Source: Macrocystis pyrifera
Taxonomy: Eukaryota > Sar > Phaeophyceae > Laminariales > Laminariaceae
Length of the DNA stretch: 64,000 nt
Assembly: GCA_031763025.1 (NCBI GenBank)
Contig: JASSKH010000030.1
Coordinates: forward strand, 248,001 to 312,000
Reading direction: 5' to 3'
Below, in pieces: positions 33,542 through 45,239 of this stretch. Numbering within the stretch: position 1 is the stretch's first letter; the number at the start of each line of letters is the position of its first letter. The notes under the pieces are model-generated. The model was not told where the DNA came from and made no database searches. It saw nothing but the letters and a program-made list of their open reading frames with translations. Both the position numbers and the translations under genes were made by a program.

Positions 33542-34317
33542 GGCCGTTTCCTATGCGGTTCGATTTTTGAGCTTCAGATTTTGACCCGATCGCATTTTCA
33601 GATGTGAGCTTGGCAAATCGAAACAGTCTTCCTATCCGGAAAAAACAGATTTATTACGCGTGCTGAGATTCGAGCACACGCCAAGACCATCTGCTGTCGT
33701 TGTGGTCTGGCGCCGCGAAGAGACGCGCTGGGTGTGCTGCCCTGCGCGTAGGACCCACGCGTCCGAGCCAGGCTGACTGCCTCTGGTCTTAGCGGCGAAG
33801 AGACGTGGAGAGTGCGCTAGACTCAACCTGTCTTGGCATTGTGTGTTTCATAGTGTGTCTGACTGCTGCTGCTGTACAGCAGTGTACTCTACGAGTACGG
33901 ACCCACGGAGAGGTGCGCGTCGGGTGCGCTTGTCTCGGTCCCTAGGCCCGAGCCCGCGCCAACCGACTGTAGTCTGGCCACGGAGGGACGCGCCGCCCGC
34001 CGACCGCGCGTCGGGCGCGAAGCAACGCCGCTATACAGCTGTCACCATCCAACTCATCGATATTCTGCTACTGTTTGCTGTCGTAGATAACATCTTGAAT
34101 TTAGAGAGCATGCCATTTTGCGATTTGAAAATCTGATGACCCAAGTCGTCGGAGTCGGATTTTGGGCCAAAAATCCGACGACTTGGGTCATCCTATTCTC
34201 AAATCGAAAAATTCCGGTCGGGTTTTGCATATTGGGACTGCACAAGCAGGGTCATTCATTTTTGAGATCGAAAAATGCAAATCTGAAGCTCGAAATCGAA
34301 CCGCATAGGAGACAGCC
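33542..34317. mobile_element. non-autonomous DNA transposon, TIR GGCCGTTTCCTATGCGG, TSD TAA
   Basis: 776 bp, starting 33 bp after the previous element. Left GGCCGTTTCCTATGCGGTTC GATTTTTGAGC..., right inverse GAACCGCATAGGAGACAGCC, arms ~42 bp; TAA at 33539-33541 and 34318-34320. A GGCC start and TWA target duplication fit PIF/Harbinger. Inside, at about 34137-34188, is a hairpin (ATGACCCAAGTCGTCGGA / TCCGACGACTTGGGTCAT). No transposase. Confidence 0.9.
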
Positions 34318-34536
34318 TAAGTTGCCAGCTACGAGTACCCGGTAGTTACTAGTTTGCTTCCAGGTAGGTATTTAAGTTACTACTGCTGTAGTTGCAGCGG
34401 TGCCAACTATCCCACACTACTATTTTGTGCATTTGGGTTTTCGTGGTTGTAGGAGGGCTTGTTTCGTTCGGGGCACGCGTTTCCCCGCGACATCAGGAGG
34501 CCACCCTTGTTCGAACAGAGAGAGGTCTACTGCAGT

Positions 34537-34755
34537 TCATGGCGCATCGACCCATCGCCATCGACGGTGCTGGTGCCGATGGCAGTGCCGTCGTTGCTGA
34601 CGGCGTTGAACCTGGCCCGTCAGACTGCCACGTCGGTGATGGAGCCTGCATCGATTAAGGAGGCGTTCCGACCGCTCCCCCTGAACCGGGCGCCCGCGAC
34701 AAAGATGCGGTTTGCCACCGTGCGCTGAACGATCGCCGGCTTCCCAGGTCCCCAT
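34537..34755 (-). pseudogene. unidentified coding-like remnant
   Basis: One minus-strand frame reads VANRIFVAGARFRGSGRNAS, LIDAGSITDVAV, an in-frame stop, then RARFNAVSNDGTAIGTSTVD. The composition is protein-like but the frame is broken and I cannot name a family. Confidence 0.3.
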
Positions 34756-35089
34756 AATCCCAGCACTGGGTGTGGAAGCACTGTACGGTGTACGCTAATC
34801 CCTATTTTATTTTACAGTCCGATAAGAAATTTTTACAATACACCTACTTCGTCATGCCTAAAAGCCGGTGCTCAACTTGGCCTTTTTAACATGCTTTTTG
34901 CGTATAAAATGAAGCCCTACAGCGTAATTTTTACCTGCGGCGGGCCCCCCTTCGGCCGGGGGGGGACTTTTTTTTTTTCTCGACTAGTTGGCTCGCTACG
35001 ACTAAAGTCAGTTTGTTGGCTGGCTTCGCCAGCCAACTAATAACTAGGCGGGAATTCCAGCCAATTCACACTTCTAGGAGATTGAGGGA

Positions 35090-35250
35090 TGACACGAATT
35101 GGTGTCCGAGTTACAATGGTTGATACAAGTCGTACGAGTGTGGCACGGGCGCAACGTGGTCCTACCCCTACTGCTGTGCTGCTGGGCGTACGTAGAATGC
35201 TGGCAATACCCCCAAGTTATCAACCATTGTTTTGGTCGCTATGTTGGAGT
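35090..35250 (+). repeat. dispersed repeat (family E), copy 1
   Basis: AATTGGTGTCCGAGT ... CACGGGCGCAACGTGGTCCT ... ATCAACCATTGTTTTGGTCG, resembling 49815-49975 (AATTGGTGCCCGAGTGA ... CACGGGCGCAACGTGATCCT ... ATTTATCATTGTTTCCGTCG). Confidence 0.6.
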
Positions 35251-35338
35251 CCCACAGGGTAATATTTAAGATGTAGTTGTCTGCATAACGTCGAACTTCG
35301 AAGTACGAACGTACTGATCGTGTATACCTCGTTCTCGT

Positions 35339-35728
35339 TCATACCACAGAGTAGGCACCTTTTACATGCCTGATGCCTGCTACCAGATATTTTATTTTGA
35401 TGGTCATTCGGATGATGCCTTGCCGCGTACCTTTCAGGAGGGACGCGAATACCGCGGGAAAAATCGACCGCCGCACTCGTACGAGAACCTCCGCCGCCCC
35501 CGGAAGCGCGGTCCTGTAGGCGTTTCTTACGCCAAGGGGACAGGGGAAGCGGTGGATGACGGTGAAGGCGTTGCCGCGGCCGACGACGACACTGCCCTTA
35601 TCGATGCGAGGACGGACGAGGAGAGGACGGCGGAGATCAACCAGCAGGTTTGAGATGTACCTATCCTGCAATAGCTCATACAAAAGCCGTAGTTCGCGCG
35701 ATGGCGAAGGATGACTAGTATCACACAC
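35339..35728 (-). CDS. unidentified ORF, 129 codons
   Basis: Open on the minus strand: YISNLLVDLRRPLLVRPRID, VVVGRGNAFTVIHRFPCPLG, VLVRVRRSIFPAVFASLLKG. Protein-like but the opposite strand is open too, so the coding strand is uncertain. Not recognised; it could be an exon of an unseen gene. Confidence 0.25.
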   Translation of the reverse strand: MCDTSHPSPSRELRLLYELLQDRYISNLLVDLRRPLLVRPRIDKGSVVVGRGNAFTVIHRFPCPLGVRNAYRTALPGAAEVLVRVRRSIFPAVFASLLKGTRQGIIRMTIKIKYLVAGIRHVKGAYSVV

Positions 35729-36254
35729 AGGTCACCAAGACGAGTTTTGACGAAGTCCTCGATCTCACAGCTGATGTTTTTTGTTATTTTTATTATGAAT
35801 ATTCCTGGCAGTCTACAGCAGTAGATTGATTCCGATGCATAAGGCCTGGTACCTTTGGTGTTCCATGATAATGGAGGCTGTGTTGTACCCTTGGACTATC
35901 AGTAGATTATGGCGATGAGTCAAAACCTGTTGGAGCTTGAGAGGAAGAGAAAAAACTGTGGGAAAACTGTCTATTGCTTGTGCTCAGAATCACGACGGAG
36001 ACGTTACATCAAATATTATGGAGTTCCATATATTGACATAGGATTATAGGAGAGGGATATTTAGTCGGATATTCGGGGGGATAAACGGGAGGTTTATTCC
36101 CGCGTCATGTTGGATAATAACCTGCATACGATGCATGAGCTGTCACTCGACAGCTCGGATATAATATAAGAGGAGTTCCGTGTTCCTGTCTGGAGTCAAC
36201 CACGCGTTCCCGTGCCAGCTGCGCCTATACCTTTAGAGATCAATCAACACACTA

Positions 36255-38060
36255 GTGAGAGTCCGGCGATCTTCTATTGGCAAGCGTAGCCAAGGCCAAC
36301 CTAGAGAGGTGGGAACCTGCTTCGGCATGCCTAGTTTCGAGGACATGCCCAGTCAAGAAGCCAGCGTGGAGAGTGAAAAGACCATAGAGGAGATGAAGAA
36401 GAAAATAGAGGTCCTGGAAAGGACGATGGAGGAGCAGAGACTGCGCGCCGAGAGGGACGCGCAGGGAGCAGGAAAGGAAGGGGGGGCCGGTGGGGGGACG
36501 AGAGGAGAAGGAACTGCTGGAAGACAACAAGCAGCGTCGACGGTGCCGACACCTGGGCTGGAGGCCCGATCAGGCATGTCACTACCTTCTTTGTACCGCC
36601 CAAGTTTGTCCCAGTCGAGACCCCCGAAGTTCGATAACGTAGAGGCCCACTTTAGCATGTGGCGCGTAGTAAGTTTTTGGCATACCTATCATCGCTTGGG
36701 TGCTTGCATGTACTCAGTAGCACAGCAAACCCAGTTATGGTGGGTGACATGAGGGTTTCGCCGGAGGAATTAGCCTCCAGACATTCCCCCCAGGAGATTA
36801 GGGACGCGAGATTGGTGTAGGGATTGATGATGGAGGCCATGACAGGATACGATATGGCTGAGTTTAGAATGCAAAAGGCAATGTCTCCGAGTGGTGCTTG
36901 GAAGGAGTTGGAAGACTATTATATGCCGAAGACGATAGCCGCAACTCATAGATTGAGGAGGGAATTTGATACAATCCGAATGGCCGAGGATGAAAACCCC
37001 TTGCTGTTCCTGGGAAGGGTGGACAAGGCAGCAGATGAGCTGGCGATGCTAGGATGTGGTAAGAGTACGGAGGAAGTAAACCGCCACATTGTCACCAACC
37101 TCTCATCTTTGTATACTATTCAAAGCAAGTCCATTATTTCCCGCCCTTCCATCCCCCGTTCCGAGATCGATGAGATCATCCGTGACGCGTATGCTAACGA
37201 CAAGGTAGAGAAGGAGATGGTTTCTAGGGCGTTGGGCGTGCAGGGAGTGGTAGGTCAGCATGCCTTGTACGCCGGAGGTGCGCAGCCTGCCGGTGGCGGA
37301 GGTGCGGGTCCAGGAGGGGGAAGGAGGAACAGGAGAGGTGGGAGGCTCAAAGATGGGCAACAGCAGCAGCAGCAGCAGCTCCAGCGACAGTATCAGCAGC
37401 AGCAGCAGCAATATCAGCAGCAGCAGCCTCAGCAGCAGCAGCAGCTCCAGCGACAGTATCAGCAGCAGCAGCAGCAATATCAGCAGCAGCAGCCTCAGCA
37501 GCAGCAGCAGCACCAACGGCAGCAGCAGCATCCTCAACAGCAGCAGCAGCACCGTCCCCATCAGCAACGTGGCAACCGGGGAGGAGCTTCGTCGGGGGGG
37601 ATAACCGGCCCCAAATGGCGTTGGGATGCCGTGGCCTGCAGGTACCGTTGGGATGACTCAGCCCCAGACCCCTTCGGTACACCACCAGGGACGTTGCCGC
37701 CGATGCCCCCGCCGCCCGCAGCGACTCCGGCAGACTGGGGTCCCCCACCGAACAAAACATGGAGGCGCAAGGGGCCCTGCTTCCGGTGCGGCAGACCGGG
37801 CCACCACGCCGCGGAATGCCAGGCAGCTCCCGCGCAAATGAATATCGCTTTCCCGGGCGCCGCTTCTCCTCAAGGTGGCTGGCTGCAGGAGACGCCCTAC
37901 GGCAGTGGTGGGTATACCTCAGCCGGAGCTTCCCCGCCACAGCAACCCTCCTTCAGCACTTCCCCCTCCCCTGGCCCAGCGAACAACGGCAACCCTACGC
38001 CTACGTTCGATCCGCATCTCCTCACCGCGCAGTTTGCGCACCAAGGCAAGGCGAATGATG
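36255..38060 (+). other. copia element: leader and gag region
   Basis: A coiled-coil-rich stretch (KTIEEMKKKIEVLERTMEEQ) is followed by a gag-like domain, a long Gln-rich tract (~37.36-37.56 kb, CAG repeats) and one CCHC zinc knuckle, CFRCGRPGHHAAEC, near 37780. Nucleocapsid role by family. Confidence 0.85.
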
Positions 38061-41000
38061 ATTTGTTTTGGGTTAATGGGAGAGAAGAGTGGGTAGCGGA
38101 TTCGGGAGCAACTTTTCATGTGACTGGCAACCCTTTTGGTATGGTAAACTGTACTCCCCCTCCCCCTGGTAAGAGCCGTTTAGTGGTCGGTGACATGAGG
38201 TCACTGAAGATAGAGTACTTCGGCCAGATTCCAATTGTGATGCACAGCTCTCAGGGTGACGTTCAAGTTAGGCTGATGGACGTAGCATACGTACCCGGTG
38301 TTCGCTTCAATTTATTTTCGCTTCATGCAGTAATGTTGAAATGCCCGGTGACACTTGATGCTCAGGGAGCTCACACGTTGAATGGACAGCTGTCTTTCGT
38401 GCGTAGGGACGCGGGTTCATACGTAGACGCCACGCGGATTGTAGAGACCCCGATTGCTGCCGCCGTTTTGGCTCCTGGAAAAATGAGGAGGATCGATATT
38501 AATGACCTTCACGTTGCCCTTGCCCACTCCCATGCTGACACTCTCCGTGAGACGGCACGCCAGATGGACATTAAGGTTTTTGGGGAGTTGGTTCCGTGTG
38601 CTGGGTGTTCTGAGGCGAAAGGGAGGAGGATGGCGGTGCCGTGGACGACCGAGTGCCGTTCTACCAGGCCTCTGGAGCGTCTGTTCGTGGATCTGTCGGG
38701 ACAACAGCCTACGTCTGCTGGCGGTGCGTCATACTTGATGATGATCGTCGACGACTACTCGCGACTGGGATGGCCGTATTTCTTGAAGCGGAAGTCCGAC
38801 GTCCCGAAGGTCTTCGCTGGTTTCCTGGCCGACATCAACGCGAAGGGTGTGCCGTCCATCGTGGAGTGCCTTCGCTCGGACAACGGCACCGAGTTCACCA
38901 AGGCGGAGTTCGTGGAGTTGCTCAACCACCACGGCATCCGCCGCGAGTACACGCCCGTCGATTCTCCGAAGCATGACGGGGTGGTCGAGCGACGGATCGC
39001 CATGACGCTGGAGCTTGCAATGGCGTCCCGCCTGGAGGCCACCCGCCTGTTCGGCGATGCAAGGATGCCGGCGACGCAGCCCCTCTGGGCTGAGTCATGC
39101 GTGTACGCGAGCGATGTGATCAACATGACGGCGAGGGTAAGGGACAAGCCGGAAATGCACTCGCCGTACCGAATATTCTACGGGAGACCACCGTTTGCGC
39201 GGCTGCTCCCGTTTCTGAAGCCGGGCTTCCACCACGTCAGGAGGACCCTGAAGACCGAGCCGAAGGCGGAGGCTTGCTTCTACCTCAACGGCGGCAACCA
39301 TCACGCAGCTGACTGCAGCAAGATCCTGCTGATGTCAGGCCGAAGGTCGTCGTTCTCCCGTGACGTCACTTGGGAACACCCGAGGAAACCGTTTGTGGGG
39401 TTACTGCCTTCGGAGGAGGAGAGCTCCCCGCCGCCGCCGTCGCCGTCGCCACCGCCGCCGGGTGCGCCGGAGCCTCTGAGGGGCCCCGACGTATGGCCCG
39501 AGCCACCGTCCCCATCTCCACTGCTGCCGCCGCAACCGCCGTCATCAACGCCGCTACCGCCGCCGCCGCCGCCGTCGCCGTCGCCACCGCCATCGCCGTC
39601 ACCGTCGCCGTCGCTGCCGCCGTCATCGTCACCGCCGCCGCTACAGCCACCGTCACCGCCGCCGCCGCCGCCGTCGCCGCCGTTATCATCGCCGTCGCCG
39701 CCGCAGCAGTCACCGCAGCCACAGCTTTCGCAGCGTGCTGCCCGGGCACTAGGTTATTATATCCCGGACCCGGGGGATGGCCATGTGCTGAGGGGGCGGA
39801 CAAGGGGGGAGACTGCACGACACCAGGAGAGCGGTGGCGCTGTGCGGAGAGGGCGGACTAGGGGGGAGACCGCACGACACCAGGAGGGTGGTGGCGGTGT
39901 GCAGGGTGATCGGGCCAGGGGGGAAGCTGGGCGACATCCGGAAGGTGGAGATGTGCTGAGGGGGCGGACAAGAGGGGAGACTGCGCGGAAACGCGAGGCT
40001 ATGGGGCATGGGCTGCTGTCGTTGATGGCAGCGCGGGAAGGTATAGGCCATGTACTTTTCCACCAAGCCCCACCGCGCGAGAGCCCTCCCCTTCCCACAC
40101 GCCCGGCGAGCGAGCTTTCGACGCCGAACTCGTATGCTGAAGCGTGTGCGGACGAGAATTCGGCCATCTGGAGACAGGCGATGGACAAGGAGTACCATGG
40201 GCTGGCGGACGCGGGGACATTTGGAGCGACGGAGCAACCAGAGGGGCTCAACGTCATCTCGGCGAAGTGGGTGTTCGCCTGGAAGTCCAACGAGCATGGT
40301 GACGTGGTGCGGGCGAAAGCAAGGCTGGTGGCACGAGGTTTCAAGCAGCGTGAGGGTATTGATTTCTTTGAGACTTTTGCTCCGACGCCTGCAGCGTCTT
40401 GTTTCCGTTTGTTGGGTGCTATTGCGTGCGAGTTGGGTTTGGATTTGTGTCATTTTGATGCTGAGCAGGCGTTCGTGCAGTCGAGTTTGGATGAGGATGT
40501 ATTCATGCGACTACGTCCCGGCTGCGGCGAAATGTCTGGTAAGGTGGTCAGGTTGAATCGCAGTCTCTACGGCTTGAAGCAAGCGTCGAGGTCGTGGCAC
40601 AACCACCTTCTCACTCACATGAAGAGTCCAGGATTTGAGCAGAGCCCCGCTGACGCGTGTGTCATGAGGTTGGTCGAGTCGGGCTCTGTCTCCATTGTAA
40701 CGGTAGTTCATGTGGATGATATTTTTGCTGTAGGACTCAAGGCTAGATGCGATCAGTTCTGTGACGACCTGAACAACCTTGTTCCGATCAACAATCTGGG
40801 CGAGTTGCGGTGGTATGCTGGTTGTTGTTTTTCGAGGGATTGGGATGCTGGTACTTTGACGATTTCGCAGCAGGCGTTCGCTGAAAATACCGCGGCGAGG
40901 TTTGGTGTTAGTTCTGGGAGGAATAACCCGCTTTCGACTGGTGTGAAGCTCGAGGAGTTTGACGAGAATGAACCCGTGGGTGATTGGCCTTTCCGCGAGT

Positions 41001-41640
41001 TGGTGGGGTGCTTGATGTGGCTTGCGAACCAAACACGACCAGATATTGCGAACGCGGTGAGGGCGGTAGCGAGGTACACGAATAGGCCGAGGGAAGTACA
41101 CTGGAAGACAGCAGTCGGTATTTTAGAGTATGTATTTTCTACGAGTGATTTCGGCATTACGTTCCAGAAGGGTAGCGGGCTTGAGCTGGTAGCGTTTGCG
41201 GATGCAGACTATGCCAACAAAGCCACTGACAGGAGGTCAGTTTCCGGTGGGGCCATCATGTGTGCTGGTTTTCTAGGACGCAGAAATGCGTCACACTCTC
41301 AACCACTGAGGCCGAATATGTAGCACTGGCAGACACCATCAAGGAGGCAATGTTCATGCGCTATGTATGGAGTTTTATTTTTCCGGGGTTTGGAGAGAGA
41401 TGCATTACGGTTTTCGAGGATAACGAGGGGGCAAGGTACCTGGCACAAAATCCAGTGTGCACGTCGAATTCGAAGCACATCGACGTACGACACCACTTTT
41501 TGCGCGAGCTTATTTTTAAGGGGGAGTTTGTTATTACCCATGTAGAGTCGGAGAAACAGCATGCAGACTTCTTGACAAAGCCGCTCAACAACACGGTGTT
41601 TCGTTACCACCGGGATTTTCTGATGAATATTTGACACGGT
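38060..41640 (+). other. copia element: pol region (PR, IN, RT, RNase H)
   Basis: Protease DSGATFH near 38100; GAG-pre-integrase LHVALAHSHADTLRE; integrase core with DLSG, SDNGTEF and a late Glu (VVER); reverse transcriptase with ARLVARGFKQREG, HFDAEQAFVQSSLDE, RSLYGLKQASRSWH and the catalytic HVDDI; RNase H with TTEAEYVAL, EDNEGA and SKHIDVRHHF. All usual copia landmarks are visible. Confidence 0.92.
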
Positions 41641-42182
41641 TTTTCCGAGGTGGAAGGTTTTATGTTATTTTTGAGTGAAGGAAGGATTTGTGTGAACTAC
41701 GTATAAATCCGAAGATGCTGCCGTTTTTCCCTGGCTAATTCCGAGGATGATACCATTTCGTTCCTGGTGATGGATTTCGAGAGTTTTTGGTGTTTTCGAG
41801 TAGTCCCCACGTCAAATAAAATTCAAGTGAAGGAATGTATGCTATCTCGCATTACCGTCGCGATCTGTGTATCTATGGCGGGAGTAGGGGGCAAGGGGAG
41901 ACCCTTCTCCGAGGGAACGGGGTTCCTTGCGATCTCTGGCATTTATTTTCTTGGCTTAATTTTTATTCTGATGAGTATGACCACTGTGATGTTTTTATAT
42001 GATTTGCATTAATTCCTCATGAAATAGAGGGAGATTTTTTGGATAAGGTTGAAGAGAGACTATGAAGCGCCTGGGGGCGTGTGCGGTCCATAGAAAATGT
42101 TTTCTGAGTTGGAGAGTTTGGATAGTATTTTGGAAATTGAGAGTTTGATTTTTGGTTCTATACCTTTAGAGATCAATCAACA

Positions 42183-43090
42183 CTGTCCAATATATCCACT
42201 GGTGTGACGGGCCGGGATCGGTTCAAAGATAGGCACTCGTGATATAAAAGCTTCAAGGACACGTACATATGTATTCGTCGTTGCATAAAGGAGTGATGAC
42301 CGAACACCGCATGCTCGTAGAATTCTCCACAGAGAAACGTCCCTATTGCCTCTGTGGAACTCCTAAACACCGTTACACGAGCATCTCTGAACCGTTACGT
42401 GAGCACTCTGAACAGAAGAAGTGACGATTGCATCATCGGCCACACGAAAGAACGTAAAAAGGGATTGTGGAGTAGGGGATAGGGGATGCTTGAGTTTGTC
42501 CGATAGTTGATGTTTCGCACTGCTGCGCGCCCACGCGGCATGTACACGGCGAATATAGTTGACCGAAGCCGTCATTTTTTGCTGTTTTGTTTTTCACCTC
42601 CATCCCTGGGTCCCGAAAGGAAGATTCCGGCGATGAGCTGATGTGAGACTACTGTTGCAGGAAAAACAAAGTAATCAGGACCAAATATGCTTCGAAAAAA
42701 TACTGGAATATATAGGTTTTGGTGCATATGATGGGTCCTGCTGTCTATGGTCCAACGTGAAGTATAAGTACATCAACATTGCGTGCGTCCCAGATTCTAG
42801 ACATTCCTCCTGGCCAAAAGGTGTGCAGCTTTCGTACTTACGTATGTTAGGAGGTTGCGGCATTTTGGATTGTGGACTCAGGTGTTAATAGTCTTTTTTT
42901 TGCCACTTGGCCGGATTTCCATATTTGGTTGTGGACTTGGTTTGTGTGTTGACCGCTTCGGGTTGGATTCGACTGGTTGGGTTAGCGGAATGAGTTGGGT
43001 TCCGTTCGGTTCGATCGGGACTGCCTGCACTGGCCCTTGCCTTGGGAGTTTTTTTTTTTTTCGGAGAAGCTCCCACACCTTGGACAGATA
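42183..43090. other. no gene recognised
   Basis: Flank of the copia element; a decayed MITE at 42656-42762 is the only feature identified. Confidence 0.4.
42656..42762. mobile_element. TTACGGGG MITE, decayed copy 12
   Basis: Interior AATCAGGACCAAATATGCTT ... GGAATATATAGGTTTTGGTG ... GGGTCCTGCTGTCTATGGTC still aligns with the family; the ends are worn. Confidence 0.65.
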
Positions 43091-43094
43091 ACTA

Positions 43095-43270
43095 TATAGA
43101 TTCCTGATCTGTATGATCTAGCTCATGTTGCCACGAGGGAGCCGTATATTCAGCATGATCTAGGACAGGCTTCATGGGTTAGATATGCACTATACGGATG
43201 CTGCACAGCACCTCATAACGATAGGCTGGGGTCTAGATCTATCTTTAGATGGTCTATCTGTACATGATAC
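43095..43270. repeat. GATCTAGATC-rich repeat, second copy
   Basis: See 17905-18180; shared order of GATCTGTATGATCTA and GGGGTCTAGATCTATC-like blocks. Confidence 0.55.
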
Positions 43271-43659
43271 ATCTGTCCGACATGTGGAAGGCTTGTATTG
43301 GGAGGCTTGTCGTGCGTACTGTAGGAGCAGACTTGTCTTGGGAGACTTGTTTTAGGAAGAAGGATCGCCGTGGGAGGCTTATTCTTGGACAAGGTTCGTC
43401 TTCGAACAGTGCGGTGTTACGGCAGGGAGAGTCGGGTCTTTTTTTGGAGGCCCCTCACATGAACATCTCCACCAGGTACTCGTATACATCACACAAAACT
43501 CGATTTTGATTGATAAGAGTACATACGCGCGACCCGACAGGCTGATCCAATGACTAGGCACACCACGTACATAGTTTCAGGATACGTATCAAAGATGGGA
43601 TTGCATAGATATTGGGCAATTTGTCGGTTGAGGAGCTCGCTTTGCTCAGAACATGTAGG

Positions 43660-43905
43660 GTTCAAAAACATCCCCCTCTATACCGCACTGTGGAGAACCA
43701 CCTCTACCTCACTGTAGGTGACCTCCTCTACTGCGCTGTAGAGGACCCCCTCCCTCTACGGCACGATAGAGGACCCCCTTTACTGCACTGTAGAGGACCC
43801 CCTCCCGCTACCGCACTGTAGAGAGCCCCCTCTACCGCGCTGTAGATAATCCACTTCACCGCACTGTAGGGAACCCCTCATACCGCGCTGTAGAGGCATG
43901 TCCCC
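43660..43905. repeat. ~28-bp minisatellite, CCGCACTGTAGAGGACCCCC
   Basis: About eight imperfect units. A short related piece (CCACACTGTAGCGGAATATACC) is at 47124. Confidence 0.9.
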
Positions 43906-44082
43906 TTCGCAGGCTTGTCTTCGAGAAAGCCTGTCTGCGGGACAGCCGTTGCCGCTGCACTGCGCTTCGCCCCGCTCCAGTCCTCAAGCCCGCTCTTTTG
44001 CCCCTTCCTTGCTCCCTCCCTCCCTCTCACGCCTAACGTGCAATGTAGCGTGTTTTTTTTTCTCTCGGGCGGGCGACTAGCC

Positions 44083-44189
44083 TCAATCCTTTTAGGACTG
44101 CAGTCTCTTTATGGTTAGCTTTGGGGACAAACTTCTTAGAAATTGACTGGTTTGTCCACAAAGCGGGACTTCAGCACTAAAAGGGTCAA
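44083..44189. mobile_element. foldback MITE, TTGACCCTTTTAG family, copy 2
   Basis: TCAATCCTTTTAGGACTGCA ... GGGGACAAACTTC / GACTGGTTTGTCCACAAAGC ... CACTAAAAGGGTCAAG. Confidence 0.85.
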
Positions 44190-44644
44190 GAGCATTCTCA
44201 GGGGTGCGATCGTTTTTTTGATCGCTCGTTTTGTCGACAACGGTAAGGGAGCTAAGGCCAAACATTCTATTTTCGGAAGACCCTCGGCCAGATCTTTCCG
44301 AAAATACCTTGTATGTCGGTGGTGTTGTTCGGTATTATCGGCAACCTTCCCGTTCTGAGAAAATCGAGCGCTCAAAAACGATCGAACCTACCCCTGCGCC
44401 AACTCATCGCCCCTGACGGTGTCTGCTGAAGACCCTTCCTGCGGTAGGGTTGCACACCTACCAGGCATTTTCCCCCTTAAGCTCGTCACTTGACGAGCTT
44501 TCTGTATACCTCACCCAAAAGCTGGTTTTTGAGATGATTATTTATACCCTGGTATATTTTTTTCAGTCATAACTTTTACTTTCCAGCTTTTGGACAAGCC
44601 GTGGTAACAACTGTCGTCTCCCCTCCCCCTGTATACACGTGCCT

Positions 44645-44720
44645 TAATTTTTATCGCGCATAGGGTTCATTCAGCATTCCCATTGCTCGTCGATTCTCAT
44701 CGAATGCTGCATGAAAAACT
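44645..44720 (-). repeat. dispersed repeat (family H), inverted copy
   Basis: CGCGCATAGGGTTCATTCAG, CATTCCCATTGCTCGTCGAT, TCTCATCGAATGCTGCATG; inverse of the sequence at 18195-18245. Confidence 0.75.
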
Positions 44721-44754
44721 TAGCCCCATGAACCATCCCCGTGGCCTGTCACTA

Positions 44755-44860
44755 TTGCTGGGGACCATTGTTAATAGGACCAAAATATTGTTAGTAAAAA
44801 TAGGTAAATATATAGGTTTTTGTTTGTACCGTAGGTCCTGTTTACTATGGTCCCCCGTAA
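44755..44860. mobile_element. TTACGGGG MITE, copy 13, inside a perfect palindrome
   Basis: TTGCTGGGGACCATTGTTAA / TTTACTATGGTCCCCCGTAA. Flanks GTGGCCTGTCACTA (44741-44754) and TAGTGACAGGCCAC (44861-44874) are exact inverses, so the target was the central TA of a 26-bp palindrome. Confidence 0.93.
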
Positions 44861-45083
44861 TAGTGACAGGCCACGAATAATAATGTAAAACGTTAACCTG
44901 AATTTAGTCCAACGATATTGGGCGATGCAGTTCCCCAGTGGAGGAGCCCCGTCAGTCGCAAATATTTGCCTCGCAAGGCAAAATGTGCTACTGCAATCGT
45001 CGCACGCCTCTGATTGCCTCTGGTGCGTTGTTTTCGGCGCCTCTCTTTTGTTTTCTCGACCGACGGGTCCCCGGCCCGCACAG

Positions 45084-45239
45084 GTGTACCAGTCAGAATA
45101 TCTTGTAGGGTCAAAGATGATGACGATCAGCTCCTTCGGGCCGGACTCTGTTGCCTCCGCGCCTTGGCGAGCGGGGAAAGGCGGGAAGGTCACCAATTCT
45201 AGGTCGGCGGTCATCAAGCCGGAAGCGATGATGCCGGAG
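45084..45239 (+). CDS. AtpI/CGL160-like exon A
   Basis: CCGCACAG acceptor, GTGGGT donor, 52 codons, phase 0 both ends. Confidence 0.6.

Larger units (their letters stand above)
36108..42182 (+). mobile_element. Ty1/copia-type LTR retrotransposon fossil, nearly whole
   Basis: Left end starts TGTTGGATAATAACC and reaches a 26-bp segment (CTATACCTTTAGAGATCAAT CAACAC, 36227-36252) that is repeated at the right end (42157-42182). The rest of the left terminal repeat (~145 bp) was not found again on the right, so the ends are unequal. Gene order gag, protease, integrase, reverse transcriptase, RNase H is that of Ty1/copia (Pseudoviridae), which places integrase before reverse transcriptase. The coding part keeps long open stretches with about one break, suggesting a fairly young copy. 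A Pro-rich linker (about residues 880-980) and Gln-rich gag tail are unusual features. Confidence 0.93.

Noticed and set aside
37100-37940. Leu-, Ser- and Ala-rich frames within the copia element
   Set aside because: Alternative frames of the CAG repeat in the gag tail.
44925-45083. ATG 44925 as start of the AtpI/CGL160-like gene
   Set aside because: The first ~80 bp match a repeat also present at 53340-53430, and the peptide does not look like a clear transit peptide.
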